A stretch of DNA of 64,000 bases from a virus: IMG/VR virus record IMGVR_UViG_3300020578_000034, positions 1 to 64,000 of that record; one strand, given 5' to 3'. Below the pieces are notes generated by a model, which did not search any database, was not told the origin of the DNA, and worked only from the letters and a program-made list of their open reading frames with translations. The translations under genes and the position numbers were made by a program. Every line of letters starts with the position of its first letter. Positions within the stretch are counted from its first letter, which is position 1. Positions 36,801 through 39,681 of the stretch are shown piece after piece.

Positions 36801-37680
36801 AGAACAACTGGCGCCCACCGACGACTCCGCCGCCAAGCAGGAGGAGATGAGGGGTCTCGTACAGAATCTCTCGAAACTCCAGCGGAGGAGGAACTACTTC
36901 TACAACCAGCTGATGGAGAGACTCGACCCGGGTGACCCGGATTTCGAGACGCTTGAGTCTTGGCACTCCCAGAGGGCCGGCATCGCCAGGGAGTCCTCGA
37001 GCCGGTTCGGCGTCGGGAGCCTGCCCGTCTACATACTCCCGAGGGGTGCGGAAACGGACGACGCGCAGGCCGGCGCCAACTCGCCGAGCTACATGCGCCC
37101 CTCCGGCGACGTCTCCTCGCTGGAGGTCGTCAGCAACGACGCGGCGGACAGGATCGGATCGTTGATCGGCTCGTCCGACTACTCGGTACGGGAAAGGTAC
37201 GACGAAGCGATCAGGTCGGTGCAGCGCGACGTCGCGCGAATTTCCCGCATGACCGGGCAATCAATGGTCAAGTTCGGACAGAACTCGGTCAGGATAGGGG
37301 CGCAACTGCTGGCCATGGCCGACAGGACGGACGGGAGCGACCGAGAACTGCTCAGGAGGGAGCTGATATCCGCGGGTCTGTCGCGGATGCTCTCCGAAGG
37401 CGGCGCGAGACTCGGACTGGCCTACCTCGTCAACGCCGTGGACGTGGGCCTGCTGACGCACTCGCAGGCGAAGGAGATGCTGAGGAGGGAGAGGCGGAAG
37501 GCGAACAAGCCGAGGATGGAAATGACCAAACCCGATGGGCTGATGGCGCGCGGCCAGATGTCTCGCCTCGTCTCCGAGCTGATGGGAGACGGCCTGTCGT
37601 CGAAGTCGGCCGAGACCGCGACGAGGGGCAAGCGCCTGTCAATGATTACGGAAACGGTGGGGTCGGTCCTTGCCGAATAG
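21277..37680 (+). CDS. Giant capsid polyprotein: prohead protease plus multi-domain cargo
   Basis: One uninterrupted 5467-residue reading frame. Residues 1-175 are an HK97-family prohead protease with His67 (W-G-H-D-W-N-S-P) and Ser131 (E-W-S-I-G-Y-K). Then come a Cys/Lys-rich region, a His/Cys cluster, the N-P-F-T-A-R-D-A-D module (574-607) and a Pro-rich linker. From there to the end, E-A-G-M linkers occur at Glu762, 889, 1020, 1491, 1553, 2608, 2930, 3315, 4543 and 4999, with variants near 1684 (S-G-A-M), 1992 (S-G-G-M), 4235 (F-A-G-M), 4746 (E-A-A-M), 5101 (N-A-G-M) and 5264 (Q-A-G-A). Segments between them include a three-unit acidic repeat, sigma-4-like and other helix-turn-helix units, a DEDDh exonuclease (about 3690-3965) and helical domains. 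The likely fate is cleavage by its own protease after packaging; this is inferred. Normal proteases of the family are about 200 residues, so nearly all of this protein is extra. Confidence 0.9.
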   Translation: MANQQTSDDLDYLYKSLNGQINVDEAQGIVEAFVAGVGNKDSVGDICLPGCFTSSLKRRKPRVVWGHDWNSPIGKVLEIYEVGPNDPRLPAKMRKAGIGGLYARVQFNLKAEKGREAFANVSFFGMEQEWSIGYKTLDAVFDPVQTANLLKEVELYEVSPVLHGANQLTGTISIKADEAETQTKEGKGPCWPGYKQVGMKKGKRGRMVPNCVPINGKSLEDECCPEEKAGKPVLRDPKGGLTAAGRAHFKRTEGANLKPGVRGAADTPEKMRRKGSFLTRFFTNPSGPMKKPNGKPSRLALSAAAWGEPVPQNASDASALAAKGRRLLERYENSKKKKNKKKDDSDSVENKNYVAAIYSATSAQQNETFGRASELTRALAARFGGPVRLVTADNDIAVFEMGAGASVETMRVAYHYDGDEFMFGTAQQVKPETVYIPINQTTSGQTVGGVTTGITPNVGHHAGHVGHEGHCCPSCGNGGNCDASVALTRGESPRIAFMKLKSLGDQLNFEVVPVNGGFLLKGFGFLSVEAQNFVVNKIEQGMSRKFVNPAGMAMRRGLGVPNISGAVRGFNVDMNPFTARDADLDKLVLEGNPLVNMGRGVPDPTPFGIPDGPRFGDPNVPRVSDRMNQRRPLMMPAVPEPTEVPEPAKEPKPVTEPSPFVPKPNRPPTPVPQPEPETEPVVPVPVPEPEREPVPVRPQPIRPTVPVRPLVPTGRRRIPKRLAEDLARADSFDRPSRQTRQRRLRDEGIDEMRRLMLLDGPEAGMTYPSDRQSDNPKSKWRGERATMFLTYDPELRRPTDPDEVVLHDKVRKQMMDAITSGDPDAIYSMEDLTNATRNRFGAWDLDTPETIRIMREGEAAGDTPEEILERIRDAHDAARGDISDIDGPEAGMSDPDSRRFVGRTDVESREREFYELMLDERRADEALTTGDTSVLRPRILDDILEYLGDENEDDPDYVPSADEIASLAQELAEEAVEKFINEDNYVGGSSRNPVYRGRNNRDLWPRRDEIFRKFSGGDGEAGMSRGGGGPDELADRFRKAREEREQPGSRGLDDDTSAMFRQAEDSLRGSFRPKTNEVDRYEYSDRDNINAMRSQAEIMRTDYNDEEAAQLFEQAADILEDRLAMPKDDDIVDAEIVRTYGQLDELIESPWRPAENITLHLDPVDGSIREADAYEAVYLANSEEAELDMFNIDDYDSVGYDEAGNLVSRAPDGDEIIFTAEQLDSAGHRRKYGRRTYGELGELVESTFRPSENERIYRDPTNGRLYLADSGDRDTGDDAPLPDFNIDDYDYVGYDGEGNLVVRGPDGDDIIFTAEQLGATGMTRAEIEMLEAERIGLANLSARREKMRDAGMSPDYSVRSPSWRGQGEFWLDTSTGRIFYRDSTDFEDGDGFDGEFVDIAGVQSEDADWIRESLLANWDSIGFNTRGDFVYRGVDFGQAMDINDPAPPLDNRGQLIPNQEEVIFSAEQIASRPRMRDDDIVDGEIVDDDGEAGMAGPNRNRRRGRAVVIDSGEKLEELFRRRRSGEDISDMMEDIDLPNPGERAITDPPPGAEAGMAGRARTRAENADLGRKIWLARTHDKLSLDEAGRRFRTSRQRARQLELLHHKYLRDLGQQHANRLARAMVDDPMTGLTDSEADLLRRRFDGELLEEAAERLRTDRFAIRRMEQLALAKLRNRMIDDGPSGAMALGRGGRAVDAARPKAPGAERPGSRRRRNAVDPSFIEILNSLKELGEDGLSNAQRVRLAALMRFRRVISNKIDQLMVGGSRRRRLSAVAPEVDQLNKSMRGPFSSLAEAAKITTGSPRDFVSSAIKIANDEQDPLDIDGPINVQVFEALRSTNDDFAAVARTLGMDEEIVRLRAAAHTLRLLASARPARMKVFRRLQSSGDTLTSIERFIVGKWLNGASDLDIAERMGDGYDAARVAATKVAALAKLQVDVNSPEMRSRVVDGRIFYDEFGLFVELTDDAGATTYNRIGDGPMSMGLPGDFSDASGGMSPPNRRVVFADFGDGGREYVVTRTVRRDRANPSMESVMMMPVRGDDQATVSTLIGRQLLGDDRGANLEFPAILLKSDGRITGVADLSGKAVRFYGSRVINESAPSVAERVGAIRANDSAARTKMDQDVEGAERRLSGLMRALDHLISTGDWIGGDANVTGRVPEYATMMRYGLDSDDDGTPITPRNRTKEQFELDEAEFFLSRYPDAPADMVEQHVQKATSDRLAQVRRKVDIAKKELDRLKHVRDSKEVRRSQNVVDLETLDDETARMLADETGFLASMSGQDYDAAGVSRGADGFAYVVHKGPDRLSGGVLDPRMSAGVEGRAGSVAGQGDTRGANRIYVARFLQSAEAKSDMVRHSSDLAARIARGETVVTAHPSIRKALRAQSQLLSMAFGEGGLLNMENFDEARVAAIVADVNRFVDAQKRDLQRYQKIRDSLTKFGGRDMDQMLSAESDATRAVGSLDFYGRYADFDLPRDVVSFSPGFTDGLTRRWTPVDETMLDRWELTGSLRGGAFLAAGRLDAEIVRGGLLGPSGESQIIAPLKPLIGISTPVRITNDVAPSDPKFLVQSLGPALMARAIKMHKRDGFVDIETVLTDPDLAPQGYVARTGDAEAGMAALEPRRPILDERGRLDPILTRDQAYLDDREERDLPDGPMQRLLVPQTPSTFIEAPPGDLTPETRRAPWAIGYTGSAADIAIGLDEDYPERLVHVVAPSALPPDNAKFPVNESGPHLMLDREPLDFLVHVLNDINRLTVEEREASERSLSDRGYEVERSEFDPPDDFTPRERHPTYLVVDVRNEPQLLGPPGSGITRIIRIREILRFRLSNEADESQPGGGPFWRRIDPEAVARGEPGRTTTDGLGYMDFVIDVDPTYDGDLIDDTREVRIKPESIVGRIVSAEELSVTSQVTRQLYEGDGVRRMGYPRPYGRSGGDAEAGMALAPRTADLVARTEKYFPSDDRNDWLIPESVMPDREQAELLGLLRDALGGKAMTLGGEQRWRMLLLKAESLRRLRSLRGELPHERDEIGVSMYDTFAADTDRGYGQLIPFVEPGTTTHIRYDRSGNPVEYVPVRIGRSIADASTFEYHPASQVKYALILSGRQLRTWNHPEGTAPGVSQRVASWEDEGVELDVLSEEIRFQASRTRQMDELLGFTGDSPQKIILALRRAASDKSPRLRDRFVYDPYGYVVLSDAPRRQEDSVVALRRSENFADLQRLIAGIKKDEKSVKVTQVVGYKPGSKTRPSLVDRVIRSPRVVSGVMDEITGEFVLDGNGTPHIVGYLPDGSPIAVEISDLVYDRVSPRRADDEFSPSRNRAPGGDAEAGMSSPTRSNLYNYIKMRLRGEGGDRDSDYIEISKLPGTARARDGGAFDTSPAGIIRRIVAAVRKRDRDAGGKVGLVFSYPSSVKDKPGVKEDRNRTIFNPLVVYGEYDKTIGETRILVTDDRGITRLVPMSQVDLSKLATDEERLGDHSSNNDVQVGDLNAYVVGDEYVDGKKQRRVFSTDRMRPVIRDDDESTKPRPATSRPTADTTSEATDSPDTREIPIVASDSDDQNLVGQIETRPGEFDAVTLDPRPEYVAPGAGIDGAKPTAREVARGLARNDPKAIEAGRADEKRLWERIRLGTEKWIETWKKRAVIDEETGEEVIDPKTGKTALRTPFRKAWRPWGNPIGPDGRELPTGIKAEMDRIRSWPEFMNFIRRKKLVFVDWETTGIPIGEIDTGRPLQVGIIVVENGDFANPKRLEVWIDPAGTPLSDWTKKNVKKNGIPVGQALATSPGEFVPVDEARRLIAEVVGADGIIISHNMRNFDMSLWKEVMGEYPTAGWMDTLAIANWVFHIDSYRFKQIQAHLNGSPSAKSGKKNYDRDMNPFVNWISKVITIRGKHPEYPHARSWGGRGGKPDALDRIGRRATGPLKYIPMLKKEGLGQWYPKFVSSNALEALARYFDVPVLAAHDAVADINVTAKVFLEMVALAERWGRADQMFDPNLVQWAQDQVDNQYTADLGAWRNQSGITERPRERLFDPETPTQPSGGDAPREPRPGGGGGGASTPPGGGDTRPPGGGGTPPRDDGDPNRRLLYQTVSGVRVYETPTGIHYEFKSVSPKDGPGPATAALATFNEARDAGFAIEFNYGRNPDGSTAAYRIISIELTTKSGVRQSEALGPNDLVVHGIDLADGKLKKFDFAQINAGGNTPPRPSELTELPANIYGVRTSAGPGGKPTTPAQYADHMRRRNFGRRRSPDGPFAGMAGLTNRDGATDSSSYWVATSDDVAMADMSDVELSEQLAAHRLRFENAFHSGPSSNAAMSRALDSVAAANRVMRIRSNDSTDQNGFSVSMGRMGYKLTGEFRAPPGIMDGSYELPGEFVADRAELARNANLSLMLDYSVANGEIAEALERVSRLSRVPRSELLGRLSTHDYSTYSDAITSRAFRNTSEMVSDGVATPSSLGMIIDPASDPASAARAVESALRRLGINTLDIGNGLRRGGRNYAQSEADDLINQFNESVSDLFSFDHDGRRSDPEFRVKSDAIKDKIRDLSDEIRRRHLSSPQADAEAGMGTPDPDLRRVMSDFVRIAPSMDFEVARDAGFDEDWKRLSDQIIDDFARRPDVQTEAIKFAAFGDALKGRASVVGLAIDRVFDPSKARVSANSPLGRDLIKSAAKILALIYDVKLGSTDMLGLLGSAPGAGPGSGVSGLDVTYKMIDSGAAALFARGGRRALVAYLAEAVSLGLVPAYRAMGILDRLSPSPRTAATSSDAEAAMGRSVGSSPFGDADGIPILSGSKWFDARLHAMFGTNYEKIATGFGNRFRTLPDRIWNSPTDDDLVDIYHYATMLNHDSMIEDLVIRGDRVDAVDFSQFDVADAGQAPVGVTGVIERVASFTGLPAAQVLGFVERGRDVALVRRLAAMDPESRIEHANAMRRRRAFMRLTEQKRGELGDDFPLWMAEASIMRDREESRSGVFGNDFAELMDDETNRFYGETPASALKNISRFLGMDKPPTKMTQSEPRRDGEAGMAGKKPFIRQRYDFKPVDGGFVIIDTDNRNAISSRVFKDRREALRGAERMDRGDKTFDPFAPPPSEPKTAAEVVAEDPSMQEMSDPGRQPTLFNDDGDANAGMSSTGLPSTLRFVARNSGKQQVSTDNVRSAMSDYESGRASIPFPSPDDAPVSRLIGGYASSDSALHTVLGRIEQLAPTDDSAAKQEEMRGLVQNLSKLQRRRNYFYNQLMERLDPGDPDFETLESWHSQRAGIARESSSRFGVGSLPVYILPRGAETDDAQAGANSPSYMRPSGDVSSLEVVSNDAADRIGSLIGSSDYSVRERYDEAIRSVQRDVARISRMTGQSMVKFGQNSVRIGAQLLAMADRTDGSDRELLRRELISAGLSRMLSEGGARLGLAYLVNAVDVGLLTHSQAKEMLRRERRKANKPRMEMTKPDGLMARGQMSRLVSELMGDGLSSKSAETATRGKRLSMITETVGSVLAE
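21838..22300 (+). other. Domain: Cys/Lys-rich region resembling DUF6321
   Basis: Residues about 188-341. C-W-P-G-Y-K-Q-V-G-M-K-K-G then V-P-N-C-V-P, followed by G-G-L-T-A-A-G-R-A-H-F-K-R-T, K-M-R-R-K-G-S-F-L-T-R-F and P-M-K-K-P-N-G-K-P-S-R-L-A-L. I recall this layout from a small domain of unknown function seen beside prohead proteases and in cyanophage proteins (DUF6321). It ends in a run of Lys (about 329-338). Family naming is from memory. Confidence 0.5.
22996..23097 (+). other. Module shared by three capsid-region proteins, copy 1
   Basis: Residues 574-607 read N-P-F-T-A-R-D-A-D-L-D-K-L-V-L-E-G, then N-M-G-R-G-V-P-D-P-T-P. The same module occurs at residue 28 of the 2457-residue protein (the first 30 nucleotides are identical) and, more diverged, at about residue 52 of the 913-residue protein. 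A short module repeated at the front of otherwise unrelated cargo proteins would suit a capsid-targeting or scaffold-docking signal. Confidence 0.7.
24694..25680 (+). repeat. Three-unit acidic protein repeat, about 95-130 residues each
   Basis: Residues about 1140-1468 contain three related units. Units 1 and 2 share Y-G-(Q/E)-L-(D/G)-E-L-(I/V)-E-S, R-P-(A/S)-E-N, F-N-I-D-D-Y-D-(S/Y)-V-G-Y-D, G-N-L-V and I-I-F-T-A-E-Q-L. Unit 3 is more diverged (W-D-S-I-G-F-N, then V-I-F-S-A-E-Q-I). The units lie within one predicted fragment (1021-1491). Function unknown; the strong negative charge suggests binding to a basic partner or DNA mimicry. Confidence 0.7.
25972..26330 (+). other. Domain: two sigma-region-4-like helix-turn-helix units
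   Basis: Residues about 1566-1684, flanked by Glu1553 and the variant site near 1684. Unit 1 contains L-S-L-D-E-A-G-R-R-F-R-T-S-R-Q-R-A-R-Q-L-E; unit 2 contains L-T-D-S-E-A-D-L-L-R-R-R-F, then L-L-E-E-A-A-E-R-L-R-T-D and I-R-R-M-E-Q-L-A-L-A-K-L-R. This is the pattern of sigma-70 region 4, which binds -35 DNA and the beta flap of RNA polymerase. As injected cargo it could redirect host polymerase. Confidence 0.65.
32341..33180 (+). other. Domain: DnaQ-like DEDDh 3'-5' exonuclease
   Basis: Residues about 3690-3965. All five catalytic residues are visible: Asp3700 and Glu3702 (F-V-D-W-E-T-T-G), Asp3801 (S-H-N-M-R-N-F-D), His3945 and Asp3950 (A-A-H-D-A-V-A-D-I). A spacer of about 100 residues between motifs II and III is longer than usual. 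It lies inside the large segment between Glu3315 and the variant site at 4235. An active exonuclease carried in the capsid could attack host DNA or RNA early in infection. Confidence 0.85.
33361..33470 (+). other. Gly/Pro-rich flexible linker after the exonuclease
   Basis: Residues about 4029-4065 are a low-complexity stretch of Pro, Gly, Thr and Arg (P-R-P-G-G-G-G-G-G-A-S-T-P-P-G-G-G). It joins the exonuclease to a small beta-rich domain that ends before the variant linker F-A-G-M at 4235. Confidence 0.7.
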
Positions 37681-37728
37681 CTACTCATGCAGTCATCAAA
37701 CAAACAGTCTTCTACAATTGGAGGGATC

Positions 37729-39465
37729 ATGAAATACGCCGGAACATACAACATAAAGTCGATGACGTCCGCCTACCACCACGCCCTTGGCGAACTGGCG
37801 ATGATGGAGGAGGACGAGCCCGAGGACGAGGTGCTTCTGCCGATACCGCAATCGGAACTGTTCTACGCAAAATCGGCCATAGACGCGGTCCTCTCCGACT
37901 ACGACATGATGTCAAGCGCGGTGCCCGACGGGATCATCCTTCACGACGCGAAGAGTATCGGTCCGAGTCTCGTCAATGAGCTGAAGGACGCACTGAACGA
38001 AATCCAGATCAAGGCCCTCGGGGCGACGATCGGCGGAGCCAGGCCGGCGGCCGGTGGCGGCGCCGCCGGGGACATGATCGACAGGGACGGAGATGGATAC
38101 ATCTACGACGGAACTCCGCAGGAGCAGAGGGTTCCGTACAAGCGCCGCGACGGCAAGCCGGTCGGCGGTGGCGCGCCCGAGGGAATGGAGGCGCGACGCA
38201 GGCAGTTCGTGCGTTCTGAAGCCGCCAGGCAGGGCGTGCAACTCAACCGTGGCCCGAAACGATCGGAGCAGGAGAGAAGGTTCAGGACCGAGGCGAGAGC
38301 GCGATTCGACAGGATAGCGCTCGAGGGTGAGGGATTCATTCCCGCCGACAGAATAGAGGCTTCAGATAAGCGCAATTTCGAGAACCGCATGGGTGACGTC
38401 AACGCGGGAAGAGTTGACGATCAGGGCAGGAGCGGTTTCGGTTACGGTGGAGAGCCACCTCAGCTCAATCCGGGACAGCGAGGCAAAAGACCCGACACCT
38501 CCTTCGAGGACGCCGAGTATCGCAGACAGCAGGGAATGCGCCCCGCAGGAAGGCCCGTGGACAGGTTGCCAGGGGCTGGCGGACCAAGCGGGAGTCTCAA
38601 CCCAGGACAACGAGGGGCCAGACCCGACACGTCAAATCAACGCGCCGAGGACGCCCGCAATCAAGGCAAGCGCCCAGCAGGTAGACCCGTGGACAGGTTG
38701 CCAGGAGCAGGCGGACCAAGCGGGAGTCTCAACCCCGGACAACGAGGGGCCAGACCCGACACGTCAAATCAACGCGCCGAGGACGCTCGCAATCAAGGCA
38801 AGCGCCCCGCAGGAAGGCCCGTGGACAGGTTGCCGGGAGCAGGCGGTCCCGGCTACGACGACTCGTTCAGGGACAACGAAAACCGCCGTCTGGAAGGCAA
38901 GCGCCCACCCGACACGTCCAACCAGCGAGCCGAAGACGCGCGCAATCAGGGCAAGCGGCCCGCCGGGAGACCAGTTGACAGGTTGCCAGGAGCAGGCGGA
39001 CCAAGCGGGAGTCTCAACCCCGGACAACGAGGGGCCAGACCCGACACGTCGAACCAGCGAGCGGAGGACGCCCGCAACCAAGGCAGGCGCCCAGCCGGTA
39101 GGCCCGTGGACAGGTTGCCCGGGGCTGGCGGACCTGGTTACGACGACTCGTTCAGGGACAACGAAAACCGCCGCCTGCAAGGCAAGCGCCCCGCCGACAC
39201 TTCAAACCAGAGGGCCGAGAGCGCGCGTCAAGCCGGCGCTCGTCCACAAAGACCAGTGGACAGACTGCAAGAACCGGGTGGACCAAGCAGAAATCTCAAC
39301 CCAGGACGACGAGGAGCCAGACCCGACACGTCGAACCAGAGGGCCGAGAGCGCGCGTCAGAATCGCGCGCGCCCGAATCGCCCGGCTGACAGATTGTCGG
39401 GGGCCAACAGAGCGCGCAGGTTCCCGAGGGGGCGAAGCGACTACTACTACGGTGGCGAAGCGTAA
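37729..39465 (+). CDS. Arg/Pro/Gly-rich repeat protein of the capsid region
   Basis: A 578-residue protein. The ATG at 37729 has a strong GGAGGG site; an upstream ATG at 37687 would add 14 residues without one. Residues 1-110 are folded and acidic. Next is D-R-D-G-D-G-Y-I-Y-D-G-T (about 122-133), a Ca-binding-loop-like D-x-D-x-D-G motif common in phage head proteins. Residues about 245-565 are a tandem repeat of about 44 residues, with G-A-R-P-D-T-S-N-Q-R-A-E, K-R-P-A-G-R-P-V-D-R-L-P-G-A-G-G-P. Some units are replaced by a shorter version with Y-D-D-S-F-R-D-N-E-N-R-R. The repeat is basic and probably disordered, so it may bind packaged DNA or neutralise acidic neighbours. It has no E-A-G-M site. 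Confidence 0.8.
   Translation: MKYAGTYNIKSMTSAYHHALGELAMMEEDEPEDEVLLPIPQSELFYAKSAIDAVLSDYDMMSSAVPDGIILHDAKSIGPSLVNELKDALNEIQIKALGATIGGARPAAGGGAAGDMIDRDGDGYIYDGTPQEQRVPYKRRDGKPVGGGAPEGMEARRRQFVRSEAARQGVQLNRGPKRSEQERRFRTEARARFDRIALEGEGFIPADRIEASDKRNFENRMGDVNAGRVDDQGRSGFGYGGEPPQLNPGQRGKRPDTSFEDAEYRRQQGMRPAGRPVDRLPGAGGPSGSLNPGQRGARPDTSNQRAEDARNQGKRPAGRPVDRLPGAGGPSGSLNPGQRGARPDTSNQRAEDARNQGKRPAGRPVDRLPGAGGPGYDDSFRDNENRRLEGKRPPDTSNQRAEDARNQGKRPAGRPVDRLPGAGGPSGSLNPGQRGARPDTSNQRAEDARNQGRRPAGRPVDRLPGAGGPGYDDSFRDNENRRLQGKRPADTSNQRAESARQAGARPQRPVDRLQEPGGPSRNLNPGRRGARPDTSNQRAESARQNRARPNRPADRLSGANRARRFPRGRSDYYYGGEA
38461..39420 (+). repeat. Tandem repeats of about 132 bp in the Arg/Pro/Gly-rich gene
   Basis: Near-identical units begin with GGACCAAGCGGGAGTC at 38581, 38713 and 38998, 132 bases apart for the first two; a related copy begins near 39283. 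Repeats of almost identical DNA indicate recent expansion by recombination or slippage, in contrast to the E-A-G-M linkers, whose DNA is diverged. Confidence 0.85.
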
Positions 39466-39477
39466 ACGAGCGAGTCA

Positions 39478-39681
39478 ATGAACGGCAGACCAAGCGGCGG
39501 GTACACCCGCGGGAACCGTGTTATGGGTTATGATAAACCTACACAAAATAACGCAGTCAAATTGAAATATCACTGCATTGCGACGGGCGAGAAACGCCAG
39601 TTTCCATGCGGCAGTTGCGTCAACCACAAGGGTTGCCTAGCGACGACGATGCAATACAAGGAGCGAAAACATGGAACCTGA
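39478..39681 (+). CDS. Small zinc-module protein
   Basis: A 67-residue protein whose C-terminal half holds Y-H-C-I-A-T-G-E-K then F-P-C-G-S-C-V-N-H-K-G-C: a C-x10-C-x2-C-x5-C arrangement, probably a structural zinc site. The next gene has four modules of closely related spacing, so this is likely a stand-alone relative. The start may be the ATG at 39478, or another at 39523 (M-G-Y-D-K-P). The end overlaps the next gene by 11 bases. The function is unknown; no ribosome-binding site is convincing for either start. Confidence 0.6.
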   Translation: MNGRPSGGYTRGNRVMGYDKPTQNNAVKLKYHCIATGEKRQFPCGSCVNHKGCLATTMQYKERKHGT

